Assembly: GCA_035260485.1 (NCBI GenBank)
Contig: DATFVC010000038.1
Coordinates: forward strand, 46,549 to 110,548
DNA length: 64,000 bases
Source: VRUE01 sp035260485
GTDB lineage: Bacteria > Actinomycetota > Thermoleophilia > Solirubrobacterales > 70-9
Direction of reading: 5' to 3'
Of the stretch, positions 38,930 through 48,137 are shown in pieces; the first letter of the stretch is position 1, and each line of letters begins with the position of its first letter. The translations under genes were made by a program, and so were the position numbers. The notes below the pieces were generated by a model, which searched no databases, was not told the DNA's origin, and worked only from the letters and a program-made list of their open reading frames with translations.

Positions 38930-39484
38930 CTAGAACCCTGCGGGGTGCCGGGCGACGTAGCCGACGTTGTCGCGCAGGTCTTCGTGCCAACGCGGGCCGG
39001 TGCCACTGGCGTCGCCAGAGGTGTCCCAGCGGTAGCCGGCGATCTCCGCGTAGGCGTGGCCGGCGTTGGCGTATACGGTGATCCACCGTCCTTCGCCTTC
39101 CAGCCCCCAGTGCTCCATCGGGCCGGAGGGAAGCGGGCTTTCGAGGAATTCGCCGCCGTGGAGGGCGTAGCTGACCGAGCCCGAGCAGTCGTAGCCGCGA
39201 TCCCACCAGCGGCCGTGGCCCCCACCCCAGATGTAGGGTTTGGTGCGGATTTCGTTGGCTGCGGAAATAACCGCCTTGACGCGGGCGGGAGCAGACTTCG
39301 GCGGGATCAGCATCCCGTTGGGGAGCAGCCTCGCTTTGGCGGTCGGGGTGCAGATGTCGACTTCGGCCGGCGTCACACCGCCACCGCCGCAATTGGCGCT
39401 GGCGCCAGAGGGTACGAGGGCGAGGGCAGCGAACGCCGCAATTAGGACTAACCCCGCCTTGAGCTTTGAGCTGTTCTTGGGCAA
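38930..39484 (-). CDS. Secreted NlpC/P60-like peptidoglycan hydrolase
   Basis: The 184-residue protein has a signal peptide (LVLIAAFAALALVPSGASA) and a compact catalytic domain. YIWGGGHGRWWDRGYDCSGS supplies the Cys nucleophile, and GHAYAEIAGYRWDTSG the His, as in NlpC/P60 endopeptidases that cut stem-peptide bonds in cell-wall peptidoglycan. It follows a c-di-AMP riboswitch on the same strand, the common arrangement for wall hydrolases in Actinobacteria, so wall remodelling is tied to c-di-AMP level. A strong terminator follows. Confidence 0.85.
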   Translation of the reverse strand: MPKNSSKLKAGLVLIAAFAALALVPSGASANCGGGGVTPAEVDICTPTAKARLLPNGMLIPPKSAPARVKAVISAANEIRTKPYIWGGGHGRWWDRGYDCSGSVSYALHGGEFLESPLPSGPMEHWGLEGEGRWITVYANAGHAYAEIAGYRWDTSGDASGTGPRWHEDLRDNVGYVARHPAGF

Positions 39485-39490
39485 ACCGAT

Positions 39491-39632
39491 CTCCTTCGTC
39501 GGCCTACGGGGTTAGCTGTCGGGCTGGCGCTGATAGGAGCCTGCGCCCCCGCCCTATGTCGGGCGGGTTAGCCCCGAAAACGTGGTTCCCCCGCTCCCGC
39601 GTCGCCTTGTGGCTGGCGGGACTCGGCGTTTC
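39491..39632 (-). ncRNA. Cyclic di-AMP riboswitch (ydaO-yuaA class) upstream of the hydrolase
   Basis: Read on the minus strand the leader contains the class hallmarks in order: GCCGAGTCC at the 5' side, GAGCGGGGGAACCAC, TCGGGGCTAA, then a variable GC hairpin, CAGCCCGACAGCTAACCCCG and GTAGGC before the ribosome site AAGGAG. The length (~140 nt) and the wall-hydrolase gene directly downstream agree with known ydaO riboswitches, which usually lower expression when c-di-AMP binds. Confidence 0.87.
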
Positions 39633-39763
39633 GGTTGTTCGGAACGGCGGGCAGTGTAGACGATTGCCCGGCCGGATGCTTACAAGAAACCAACATTTTG
39701 TCGCCCTTCGCGCTTTCATCCCTAATTCCTTTCGGCTGGGTGGCTGGTAGCTTGCGGTCTGGG

Positions 39764-40564
39764 ATGGAACTTGCCGGCCGATCAGCTCTTCTCACCGGCG
39801 CCACCGGCGGCCTTGGCCGCGCGATCGCCCTGGCGCTCGCCGCGCGCGGGACGGAGCTGGTCCTGAGCGGCCGCAAGGCCGAGGCGCTCGAGGCTCTGGC
39901 CGCGGAGCTGCCCGGCGACGGGCACAGCACCGTCCCCACCGATCTGGAGGAGACGGGAGCGGCCGAGAAGCTAGCGAGCGCGGCCGGCGACGTCGACATC
40001 CTCGTTGCCAACGCCGGCCTGCCCGGCACCGGGCGGCTGCCCGACTACAGCGCTGAGCAGCTGACCGGGACTCTTCGCGTCAACTTGGAGGCGCCAATCC
40101 TGCTCGCCCGCGCACTTGAGCCGGCGATGCTGGAGAAGGGCTCAGGGCACATGGTGTTTATCGCTTCGCTTTCGGGCAAGTCGGCGACGCCGCTCTCCTC
40201 GGTCTACAACGCGACCAAGTTCGGCCTGCGCGGCTTCGCCCTCGGCCTGCGAGCGGACCTCGACCCGCGCGGGATCGGCGTCTCGATCGTCTCCCCAGGG
40301 ACGATCCGTGAAGCGGGGATGTACGCCGATTCGGGTGCCCCCCCGATTCCCGGCCTCGGCACCGGCTCCCCTCAGCAGGTGGCGGCAGCCGTAGTCAAGG
40401 CAATCGAGAAGAACAAGGTCGAGATCACGGTTGCGCCTCCGCAGCAGCGCCTTCTTGCTCACTTCGCTCTCACCAGCCCAGGCATCGCTGTAAAGATCGC
40501 CAGCGGCGAGCAGGGTCAAAAAGCCGCCGCCACGGTCGCCAAGGGTCAATCCGACAAGCGCTGA
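39764..40564 (+). CDS. Short-chain dehydrogenase/reductase
   Basis: A 266-residue classical SDR. TGATGGLGRAIA binds the cofactor, GRKAEALEALA suggests NADP use (Arg after strand 2), VANAGLPG is the NAG motif, and the catalytic set is Ser (FIASLSGK), Tyr and Lys (YNATK). The ATG at 39764 starts the conserved MELAGRSALLTG; the frame upstream crosses the riboswitch promoter region. The C-terminal ~50 residues are variable. Substrate unknown. A perfect hairpin (40568-40600) follows the stop. Confidence 0.85.
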   Translation: MELAGRSALLTGATGGLGRAIALALAARGTELVLSGRKAEALEALAAELPGDGHSTVPTDLEETGAAEKLASAAGDVDILVANAGLPGTGRLPDYSAEQLTGTLRVNLEAPILLARALEPAMLEKGSGHMVFIASLSGKSATPLSSVYNATKFGLRGFALGLRADLDPRGIGVSIVSPGTIREAGMYADSGAPPIPGLGTGSPQQVAAAVVKAIEKNKVEITVAPPQQRLLAHFALTSPGIAVKIASGEQGQKAAATVAKGQSDKR

Positions 40565-40567
40565 CGA

Positions 40568-40600
40568 GCGACGGGTGGGGGTACACCCCCCACCCGTCGC
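40568..40600. repeat. Class I-like hairpin after the SDR gene
   Basis: Perfect 14-bp arms GCGACGGGTGGGGG (40568-40581) and complement (40587-40600) with a 5-nt loop, 3 bp after the SDR stop and 29 bp before acnA. It contains GACGGG like the in-gene elements, but has a short loop, so it may simply be a terminator; no T-tract follows. Confidence 0.65.
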
Positions 40601-40629
40601 CCACATTCCGCCTTGCCTAGGATGAGCCT

Positions 40630-43425
40630 GTGACCTCCCTCGACTCCTTCGGCGCCCGTTCCACGCTTGAGGTCGCCGGCCGCTCCTACGAGATCTACCG
40701 GCTCGACGCCCTGCAAGAGCGTTTCGACGTCGCCCGCCTGCCCTACTCGATCAAGGTGCTGCTGGAGAACGTGCTGCGGTTGGAGGACGGTGTCTCCGCG
40801 AGTGCCGCCGATGTCGAGGCAATAGCCAGCTGGGACGCCGCCGCTACGCCCAGCGCCGAGATCCCCTACCAGCCGGCTCGCGTGCTGATGCAGGACTTCA
40901 CCGGGGTGCCGGCGGTGGTCGACCTGGCGGCGATGCGCGACGCGATGGCGGAGATCGGCGGCGACCCGGAGAAGATCAACCCGCTGGTCGACGTCGATCT
41001 GGTCATCGACCACTCGGTCCAGGTCGACGCGTTCGGCAACGAGCGGGCCTTCGCCGTCAACGCCGAGCGCGAGTTCGAACGCAACCGCGAGCGCTACTCC
41101 TTCCTCAAGTGGGGGCGGGAGGCATTCGACAACTTCAGCGTGGTGCCGCCCGCGACCGGGATCTGCCACCAGGTCAACCTCGAGCACATCTCACAGGTCG
41201 TCTACAGCTCCGAGCGCGGCGGCACGCTGCAGGCCTATCCCGACACGCTGGTCGGCACCGACTCTCACACGACGATGGTCAACGGCCTCGGTGTGCTCGG
41301 CTGGGGTGTCGGCGGGATCGAGGCGGAGGCGGCGATGCTGGGCCAGCCGGTATCGATGCTGCTGCCCCAGGTGGTCGGCTTCAAGCTGGACGGCGAGCTG
41401 CCCCAGGGGGCGACCGCGACTGACCTGGTCCTGACCGTGACCGAGATGCTGCGCGAGCACGGCGTCGTCTCCAAGTTCGTCGAGTTCTTCGGTCCGGGCC
41501 TGGCCAAGCTCGGCCTCGCCGACCGGGCGACGATCGGCAACATGTCGCCGGAGTTCGGCTCGACCTGCGCGATCTTCCCGATCGACGCCGAGACGCTGCG
41601 CTACCTGGAGCTGACCGGCCGCCCGACCGAGACGCTCGAGCTGGTCGATGCCTACGCCCGCGAGCAGGGCATGTTTCACCGCGACTCCAGCTCGGACCCG
41701 CTCTTCTCGGCGACGCTGGAGCTGGACCTGCGCGAGGTCGAGCCGAGCATCGCGGGCCCCAAACGCCCTCAGGACCGGGTGCCGCTGGCAGAGGCGAAAG
41801 AGGCCTTCCTGGAGGCGATGCAGGAGTTCGATCACGAGGCGGCGGAGCAGATGGGAAACGGGGTCGACGAGGCGAACGCCGAGTCCTTCCCCGCTTCTGA
41901 CCCTCCCGCCGAGGACCACGACGACGAGCGGGGCAAGCCGCGCCCGGCGCTCAGCGGCGGTGTGAGCGCCACGATCGAGAGGGGCAGCGGCGATCAGATC
42001 GAGATGACGCTGGAGGACGGCACGACGGTTGAGCTCGACCACGGCCGGGTCGTGATCGCGGCGATCACCAGCTGTACCAACACCTCGAACCCCTCGGTGA
42101 TGATCGGCGCCGGCCTCCTCGCTCGCAACGCGGTTCAGCGCGGCCTGCGGCGCAAGCCGTGGGTGAAGACCTCGCTTGCGCCCGGCTCGACCGTGGTCAC
42201 CGACTACCTCGAGAAAGCGGGACTGACCAAGTACCTGGACGAGCTTCAGTTCAATCTGGTCGGCTACGGCTGCACGACCTGCATCGGCAACTCGGGGCCG
42301 CTGCCGCCGGAGATCTCGGCTGCGGTCGAGGAGAAGGACCTGGCGGTCTGTGCGGTGCTGTCGGGAAACCGCAACTTCGAGGGCCGCATCAACCAGGACG
42401 TCAAGGCGAACTACCTGGCTAGCCCACCACTGGTCGTCGCCTACGCGCTCGCCGGCCGCATGGACCTCGACCTGACCAGCGAGCCGCTCGGCGAGGGCAG
42501 CGACGGCGAGCCTGTCTTCATGCGGGACATCTGGCCCGATCCCGACGAGGTGAAGGAGCTGATCGGCCGCTCGATCGCCTCCGAGATGTTCACCCGCAGC
42601 TACGGCGGGGTGCTCGAGGGCGACGAGACCTGGAAGGCAGTCGAGGTGCCGGAGGGAGACCGCTACACCTGGCCCGACTCCACCTACGTGCGCAAGCCGT
42701 CGTTCTTCGACGGGATGCCGCCCGAGCCGCCCCCCGTCGAGCCGATCGCCGGCGCCCGTGTGCTTGCCCTGCTCGGCGACTCGATCACGACGGATCACAT
42801 CTCGCCGGCCGGTGCGATCAAGAAAGCGAGCCCCGCCGGGGAGTGGCTGATCGAACAAGGGGTGGAGCCGCGCGACTTCAACTCCTACGGCTCGCGGCGC
42901 GGCAACCACGAGGTGATGATCCGCGGCATCTTCGCCAACATCCGCCTTCGCAACCTCCTGGTCGAGCGTGCGGGCGGCTTCACCCGTCGCTTCCCCGGCG
43001 GTGAGGAGACGACGATCTTCGAGGCGGCGATGGCCTACGCCGCGGAAGGGGTTCCACTGGTTGTGCTTGCCGGCAAGGAGTACGGCTCGGGCTCCTCGCG
43101 CGACTGGGCGGCGAAGGGAACCAAGCTGCTCGGTGTCCGCGCCGTGATTGCCGAGTCCTTTGAGCGCATTCACCGCTCCAACCTGATCGGCATGGGAGTG
43201 CTGCCGCTCCAATTCCCCACCGGCGAGTCGATCGACTCCCTTGAACTGAGCGGCGAAGAGGTCATAGACCTGGGCGACCTCGAGGGCGGCGAGGCCAAGA
43301 CTGTCATCGTCACCGCCGACAACACCGAGTTCGAGGCAACCGTTCGCCTCGACACCCCGAACGAGGTTGTGTACTACAAGAACGGTGGAATCCTGCAGAC
43401 GGTGCTGAGGGACTTGCGGGGCTAA
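40630..43425 (+). CDS. acnA: Aconitate hydratase A
   Basis: Aconitase isomerises citrate and isocitrate in the TCA cycle using a 4Fe-4S cluster. The 931-residue protein (GTG start) has the cluster cysteines in ITSCTNTSNPSV and YGCTTCIGNSG, plus TDSHTTMVNGLGVLGWGVGG and the C-terminal swivel-domain segment GSRRGNHEVMIRG and GKEYGSGSSRDWAAKG. An acidic insert around residues 410-440 separates two core segments, as in other actinobacterial AcnA. With kgd and gltA within 16 kb it forms a loose TCA cluster. Confidence 0.96.
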   Translation: MTSLDSFGARSTLEVAGRSYEIYRLDALQERFDVARLPYSIKVLLENVLRLEDGVSASAADVEAIASWDAAATPSAEIPYQPARVLMQDFTGVPAVVDLAAMRDAMAEIGGDPEKINPLVDVDLVIDHSVQVDAFGNERAFAVNAEREFERNRERYSFLKWGREAFDNFSVVPPATGICHQVNLEHISQVVYSSERGGTLQAYPDTLVGTDSHTTMVNGLGVLGWGVGGIEAEAAMLGQPVSMLLPQVVGFKLDGELPQGATATDLVLTVTEMLREHGVVSKFVEFFGPGLAKLGLADRATIGNMSPEFGSTCAIFPIDAETLRYLELTGRPTETLELVDAYAREQGMFHRDSSSDPLFSATLELDLREVEPSIAGPKRPQDRVPLAEAKEAFLEAMQEFDHEAAEQMGNGVDEANAESFPASDPPAEDHDDERGKPRPALSGGVSATIERGSGDQIEMTLEDGTTVELDHGRVVIAAITSCTNTSNPSVMIGAGLLARNAVQRGLRRKPWVKTSLAPGSTVVTDYLEKAGLTKYLDELQFNLVGYGCTTCIGNSGPLPPEISAAVEEKDLAVCAVLSGNRNFEGRINQDVKANYLASPPLVVAYALAGRMDLDLTSEPLGEGSDGEPVFMRDIWPDPDEVKELIGRSIASEMFTRSYGGVLEGDETWKAVEVPEGDRYTWPDSTYVRKPSFFDGMPPEPPPVEPIAGARVLALLGDSITTDHISPAGAIKKASPAGEWLIEQGVEPRDFNSYGSRRGNHEVMIRGIFANIRLRNLLVERAGGFTRRFPGGEETTIFEAAMAYAAEGVPLVVLAGKEYGSGSSRDWAAKGTKLLGVRAVIAESFERIHRSNLIGMGVLPLQFPTGESIDSLELSGEEVIDLGDLEGGEAKTVIVTADNTEFEATVRLDTPNEVVYYKNGGILQTVLRDLRG

Positions 43426-43464
43426 ACCCGAGCAAGGCGGCGCAGGAGGGCCGCGGGAGGCAGG

Positions 43465-43479
43465 GGGTCCGCGCGACCC
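43465..43479 (+). terminator. Weak hairpin downstream of acnA
   Basis: GGGTC (43465-43469) can pair with GACCC (43475-43479) across CGCGC, with further imperfect pairing of flanking CAGG/CACTG. It lies 40 bp after the acnA stop, between convergent genes. No T-tract; low support. Confidence 0.25.
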
Positions 43480-43594
43480 TCACTGCACCTATGCGTCGGT
43501 AGCCAGGGAGGGATGCCGACGCGCCTGTTCTCTCAAACGGGACTGCTCGAGAAGAACAGTCACTGTCTACCTATAGCGCCTGTGAGCGCTGGGG

Positions 43595-43933
43595 TCAAGG
43601 CATCTTGAGCGGATTACGGGGATTCTGCGGAGAATCACGGATACCCCAGCCACGCCGCTCGATCAGCTCGATCCCGATCACACTGCCGACCGGGCCGACC
43701 GGAGTGAGGGTGGCGGCGAGCAGGGTGTAGGGGGCCTCGCGTTTCACGCAGGCGATCCAGATCACGATGCAGAGCACGACGAAGCCCAACCCATGCGCCC
43801 AGCCGAACACCATCGTCTCGGTGTCGAAGCCGGGCGCCAGCCAGAACAAGATCAACCCGCTGAAGATCCCCAGCTCCACCCAAGAGAGCCGCTTGACCCA
43901 AACAAACAGCTTTCCGGGAACCGGCTTTCTCAT
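43595..43933 (-). CDS. DUF3817-family membrane protein
   Basis: About 112 residues with three predicted spans. VKRLSWVELGIFSGLILFWL and FGWAHGLGFVVLCIVIWIAC match the DUF3817 pattern (an invariant His in the second span). The ATG at 43933 is chosen because a longer reading runs into the palindromic element 12 bp upstream. Function of the family is unknown. Confidence 0.75.
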   Translation of the reverse strand: MRKPVPGKLFVWVKRLSWVELGIFSGLILFWLAPGFDTETMVFGWAHGLGFVVLCIVIWIACVKREAPYTLLAATLTPVGPVGSVIGIELIERRGWGIRDSPQNPRNPLKMP

Positions 43934-43945
43934 GGCATGGAGGGG

Positions 43946-44062
43946 GAGGGTGGGGGTGTCCGGGGGCGGGCGGCGTCCTCTTTTTCGCCCCACAAGCGAT
44001 CTCGGACGGCCGCAAACTCCTCAGGCGAAAAACCCAGCCCGCGCCCGGACACCCCCACCCTC
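43946..44062. repeat. Class II palindromic element between DUF3817 and kgd genes
   Basis: Outer arms of 26 bp (43946-43971 and 44037-44062) match at 25 positions. The inner pair is TTTTTCGCC (43981-43989) and GGCGAAAAA (44024-44032), 34 nt apart. The right arm ends 2 bp before the kgd stop codon on the minus strand; the left arm begins 12 bp from the DUF3817 start. The arms share GGGGGTGTCCG with the helicase copy but otherwise differ. Confidence 0.88.
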
Positions 44063-44064
44063 CT

Positions 44065-47000
44065 CTACGCCCCGGGGGTGAGCGCGGTGAGCACGACCCG
44101 CTCTTGCTCTCGGGCATGCGCCACCGAGTAGCCCTCGCCGGGGCTGGCCCGGGTCGGGCGGCCGACGTAGCCGAGCTCGACGCCCTCGGGCATCAGGTCG
44201 GGGAGGCGGCGCGACATCACCTTCCAGCAGCCCATGTTGCGCGGCTCCTCCTGCGCCCAGACGATCTCCTTCAGGTTGGGGTAGGAGGCGATCAGCTCGC
44301 TCAGCTGCTGCTTGGCGAACGGGTAGAGGAGCTCGACCCGGGCGATCGCGACGTCCTCTGCCGCTTCGCGCCGCTCGCTGGCGTCGATGTCCCAGAAGAT
44401 CTTGCCGGTGCAGAGCACCAGGCGCTCGACCTTCTTGCGCCGGTCCGCCGCGGCGGGGTCGTCGAGGATGAAGTGGAAGTGGCCGGCGGTCAGTTCCTCC
44501 ACCGAGGCCGCGGCGCGGTCGAGCCGCAGCAGCCCCTTCGGGGTGAAGACGACCAGCGGTCGCGGCTTGCGGATCAGCGCCTGGCGACGCAGCAGGTGGA
44601 AGTACTGGGCGGCGGTGCTCGGGTTGGCGATGCGGATGTTGCCCTCCGCGGCCAGCGCCAGGAAGCGCTCGATGCGGGCGCTGGAGTGCTCCGGGCCCGA
44701 CCCCTCGTAGCCGTGCGGCAGCAGCAGGGTGAGGCGGCTGGTCTGTCCCCACTTTGCCTCGCCGGAGACGATGAAGCTGTCGACGATCACCTGGCCGGCG
44801 TTGGCGAAGTCGCCGAACTGCGCCTCCCAGAGGACCAGTGCGTTGGGGGTCGCCGCCGAGTAGCCGTACTCGAAGCCCAGGCAGGCGATCTCCGAGAGCG
44901 GGCTGTTGAAGAGCTCGAAGGGGGCGGTTGAGCCGTCGAGGTTCTGCATCGGGCAGTAGGGGAGGCCCGTCTTCTCGTCGTGGAGGACGAGGTGACGGTG
45001 GGAGAAGGTGCCGCGCTCGGTGTCCTGGCCGGTGAGGCGTATGTGGACGCCCTCGGTCAGCAGCGAGGCGAAGGCGAGCGCCTCGGCATGGCCGAACTCG
45101 ATCCTGCCACCCTCCAGCGCCTCCGCCCGCTTGCCGAGTGGTTTGCGCAGCTTGCGGTGGATCGTGAAGCTCTCCGGCACCTCGAGCAGCGCCTCGTTCA
45201 GCTCCCGAAGCTGGGTCAGCGGAAGCGCCGTCTCGACCGGTGGGCTGGCGCTGCGGTCGAGTTCGCCCGTGCTCGAGGTGGTCACGGTCGGGTCTTCGTA
45301 CTCGCCCAGCTCCATTTTCTTGCGCAGGTCCTTGAGCGCCGCCGACATCTCCTCGTGGCGCTCCTTGCGCGCCCGCTCGACGTCCTCGCGGGCGATCGTC
45401 CCCTCCTCGATCAGCTTCTCGGCGTAGATCTCGGAGACCGGCGGGTGGGCCTTGATCTTGGCCGCGATCGCGGGCTGCGTGTAGGCCGGCTCGTCGGTCT
45501 CGTTGTGGCCGAAGCGGCGGTAGCCGATCACGTCGATGACGATGTCGCGGCCCCAGCGCTCCCGATATGCCATCGCCAGGCGGATCGCCGCCGAGCAGGC
45601 CTCGACGTCGTCGGCGTTGACGTGGACGATCGGCACGTTGAACCCCTTCGCCATGTCGGCGGCGTAGGGGGTGGAGCGGGCGTCCTCGGGGTCGGTGGTG
45701 AAGCCCACCTGGTTGTCCTGGATGATGTGGACCGTGCCGCCGGTGGTGTAGCCGCGCAGCGCCTGCAGGTTGAGGGTCTCGGCGACCACGCCCTGGCCGG
45801 GGAAGGCGGCGTCGCCGTGCAGCAGCACCGGCACCGCGCGCTTCGGTTCGTGCTCGAGCTTCGGCCCGTCGAGCTCGGACTGGATGAAACGGGTCGCGCC
45901 CTCGACGACCGGGTTGACGAACTCGAGGTGGCTCGGGTTGGGGTAGAGGCGCACGGCGATCTTCTCGCCCTCGTGGGTTTCGTAGACCCCCTGGTGGCCG
46001 TAGTGGTACTTGACGTCACCGGTGCCGCCGTGGGGGATCGCGGCGACCGCCTTCACCTGCTCGATCTGCTTGGAGCCCTCGAACTCGGCCAGGATCGACT
46101 CCACCGAGCGGCCCAGGTTATGGGCGAGGACGGCGAGCCGGCCACGGTGGGCCATGCCGAAGACGACCTCCCCGGCGCCGGCCCGGCCGGCCAGGGTGAC
46201 CAGCTCGTCGAGCATCGGCACGATCGCGTCGAGCCCCTCGATCGTGAAGATCTTCTGGCCCAAATACGCTTTCTCGACGAAGCGCTCGAATTCGAAGACG
46301 TCGATCAGGCGGCCCAGCAAACGGCGCTTCTCGTCCTCGGTGAGAGGCTGGCGGTGGGCGCCGGTCTCGACCATCTCGCGCAGCCAGGTCCGCTGCTGGT
46401 GCGAGGAGAGGTGCTCGAACTGGTAGGCGATCGTGCCGCAGTAGGCCTCGCGCATCCTCGGCAGCACGTCGAGCAGGGTCTCGCCGGGGACGCCGATGCG
46501 CAGGATCGAGGCCGGGACGCGGGCCATCAGCTCCGGCGTCAGATTGAGGTTCTCGGGCTGGATCGCCGGGTCGCCCTTCGGCTCGCGCCCGAGCGGGTCG
46601 AGCCGGGCGGCGAGATGGCCGTGGGTGCGGTAGCCCTTGAGCAGCGAGGTGGCTGCCTGGACCGCCCCCAGCAGCTCCTCGTCCGGCGCGCCGGGAGCAG
46701 CCGGCGGCGCGGCGGCGCCCAGCGGCGGCGCCGAGGCCGAGGCCGGGTGGGCCGCGGCGAGCGGTGCAGCGTCGATGTCGAGGTCAGCTGCGACCGTCTC
46801 GTAGAAGCCGTCCCCGCCCTCGAGCAGCTGTTCGATCCGGCGCAGGAAGGCGCCCGACTCGGCGCCCTGGATCACCCGGTGGTCGTAGGTCGAGGTCAGC
46901 GTCATCGTCTTCGAGACGCCGAGCTGGCGCAGCCGCTCCGGCGAGGCGTGCGCCCACTCCGGCGGGTAGGTGATCGCGCCGGCGGCGACGATCGCGCTCT

Positions 47001-48111
47001 GGCCCTTCATCAGGCGGGGCACCGAAGCGACGGTGCCGATCCCGCCCGGGTTGGTCAGTGAGATGTTGGTGCCTTGGAAGTCGTCGGCGGTGAGCTTGCT
47101 CTCCCGCGTCTTCGTGATCAGGTCCTCGTAGTAGGTGCGGAAGGCGGCGAAGTCGAGTCCGTCGGCGCCCTTGATCGCCGGCACCATCAGGCTGCGCGAG
47201 CCGTCCTTGCGCTCGATGTCGACCGCGATGCCGAGGTTGACCGAGCCGTTCTCGATCGCGAACGGCTTGCCGTCGCGCTCCTCGAAGCTGCGCGTCATCA
47301 CCGGCCATTGCTTGGCCGCCTGCACGATCGCCCAGGCGATCAGGTGGGTGAAGGAGACCTTCAGCCCGCGCTCTTTGAGCTGACCATTGAGCGCCTTGCG
47401 CTTCGCGTCGAGCGTGTCGACCGCAACCGTCCGGAACGACGTAGCCGTGGGCACCTCCCGGCTTTCGCCCATAGCCTGAGCCAGCATCGCCGCCGGCCCC
47501 CGCAAAGGCTTAGCTTCTCCAGCAACCTGCGCCGGCGCCCCATTGCCCCCATCGGCAGCCGCCAGCACATCGTCCTTCGTCACCTTGCCCCCCGGTCCGT
47601 TCCCGCTCACCGAGTCAAGGTCGACGCCGGTCTCTTCAGCTACTCGCCGGGCAACAGGGGTAACGCGAACTCCATTGCCGGCGCCGTTCCCGCCGGCAGT
47701 GCCGTCTCCAGCGCGGGTTCCCGCGGTCTCCTGGCCCCCACGCGCGGGTGGCGGGGCAGGGGGGACCACCCCCGAGGAAGCTTCAGCTACCGCAGGGGGT
47801 GGTGGGTCCCCTGCGCCGACAGGACCCGCGCCTGAGGCGCCCGAACCCTCGGCCGTCCCCTCGCCGGGTTCCATCTCGGCAAGAGGAGCACCGACAGGGA
47901 CCTCATCGTCGACCTGCGCGATCAGCTTCGTAATGACGCCGTCGGCCGGCGCCGGCACCTCGGCGTCGACCTTGTCGGTCGAGACCTCGACCACCGTGTC
48001 GCCCTCGCTGACGAAGTCGCCCTCCACCACATGCCATTCGAGGACGATGCCCTCGGTGACCGACTCACCCATCTCGGGCATCTGGATCTGCACGGTCGCC
48101 GTTTGCGCCAT
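44065..48111 (-). CDS. kgd: 2-oxoglutarate dehydrogenase with lipoyl-E2 and E1 fused in one chain
   Basis: The 1348-residue polypeptide joins a complete E2 to E1. In order: a lipoyl domain (5-80) with STDKVDAEV carrying lipoyl-Lys47; a Pro/Gly/Ala linker; a peripheral-subunit-binding-like segment (RVTPVARRVAEETGVDLDSV, ~150-185); a succinyltransferase catalytic domain (~205-450) ending TYDHRVIQGAESG; then ThDP-dependent E1 (~500-1348; GMAHRGRLAVL, GDAAFPGQG, GYRRFGHNETDEPAYTQ). Mycobacterial Kgd/OdhA has the E2-catalytic/E1 fusion but lacks the lipoyl domain, so this is a fuller version needing only E3. The linker contains an imperfect palindrome at 47756-47814. Confidence 0.93.
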   Translation of the reverse strand: MAQTATVQIQMPEMGESVTEGIVLEWHVVEGDFVSEGDTVVEVSTDKVDAEVPAPADGVITKLIAQVDDEVPVGAPLAEMEPGEGTAEGSGASGAGPVGAGDPPPPAVAEASSGVVPPAPPPARGGQETAGTRAGDGTAGGNGAGNGVRVTPVARRVAEETGVDLDSVSGNGPGGKVTKDDVLAAADGGNGAPAQVAGEAKPLRGPAAMLAQAMGESREVPTATSFRTVAVDTLDAKRKALNGQLKERGLKVSFTHLIAWAIVQAAKQWPVMTRSFEERDGKPFAIENGSVNLGIAVDIERKDGSRSLMVPAIKGADGLDFAAFRTYYEDLITKTRESKLTADDFQGTNISLTNPGGIGTVASVPRLMKGQSAIVAAGAITYPPEWAHASPERLRQLGVSKTMTLTSTYDHRVIQGAESGAFLRRIEQLLEGGDGFYETVAADLDIDAAPLAAAHPASASAPPLGAAAPPAAPGAPDEELLGAVQAATSLLKGYRTHGHLAARLDPLGREPKGDPAIQPENLNLTPELMARVPASILRIGVPGETLLDVLPRMREAYCGTIAYQFEHLSSHQQRTWLREMVETGAHRQPLTEDEKRRLLGRLIDVFEFERFVEKAYLGQKIFTIEGLDAIVPMLDELVTLAGRAGAGEVVFGMAHRGRLAVLAHNLGRSVESILAEFEGSKQIEQVKAVAAIPHGGTGDVKYHYGHQGVYETHEGEKIAVRLYPNPSHLEFVNPVVEGATRFIQSELDGPKLEHEPKRAVPVLLHGDAAFPGQGVVAETLNLQALRGYTTGGTVHIIQDNQVGFTTDPEDARSTPYAADMAKGFNVPIVHVNADDVEACSAAIRLAMAYRERWGRDIVIDVIGYRRFGHNETDEPAYTQPAIAAKIKAHPPVSEIYAEKLIEEGTIAREDVERARKERHEEMSAALKDLRKKMELGEYEDPTVTTSSTGELDRSASPPVETALPLTQLRELNEALLEVPESFTIHRKLRKPLGKRAEALEGGRIEFGHAEALAFASLLTEGVHIRLTGQDTERGTFSHRHLVLHDEKTGLPYCPMQNLDGSTAPFELFNSPLSEIACLGFEYGYSAATPNALVLWEAQFGDFANAGQVIVDSFIVSGEAKWGQTSRLTLLLPHGYEGSGPEHSSARIERFLALAAEGNIRIANPSTAAQYFHLLRRQALIRKPRPLVVFTPKGLLRLDRAAASVEELTAGHFHFILDDPAAADRRKKVERLVLCTGKIFWDIDASERREAAEDVAIARVELLYPFAKQQLSELIASYPNLKEIVWAQEEPRNMGCWKVMSRRLPDLMPEGVELGYVGRPTRASPGEGYSVAHAREQERVVLTALTPGA
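47756..47814. repeat. Imperfect palindrome in the kgd linker
   Basis: ACCACCCCC (47765-47773) pairs with GGGGGTGGT (47795-47803), and outer GCAGGGG/CCCCTGC segments pair with an offset. It encodes Pro/Gly-rich linker residues. It may be a decayed palindromic element or simply a product of Pro/Gly codons. Confidence 0.4.
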
Positions 48112-48137
48112 CTGTCGATTGAGTGTATGAAAGAGCG

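Noticed and set aside
44980..47061. A 693-codon plus-strand open frame inside kgd
   Set aside because: A shadow of the 2-oxoglutarate dehydrogenase gene; composition is Leu/Gly/Asp/Arg-rich without domains.
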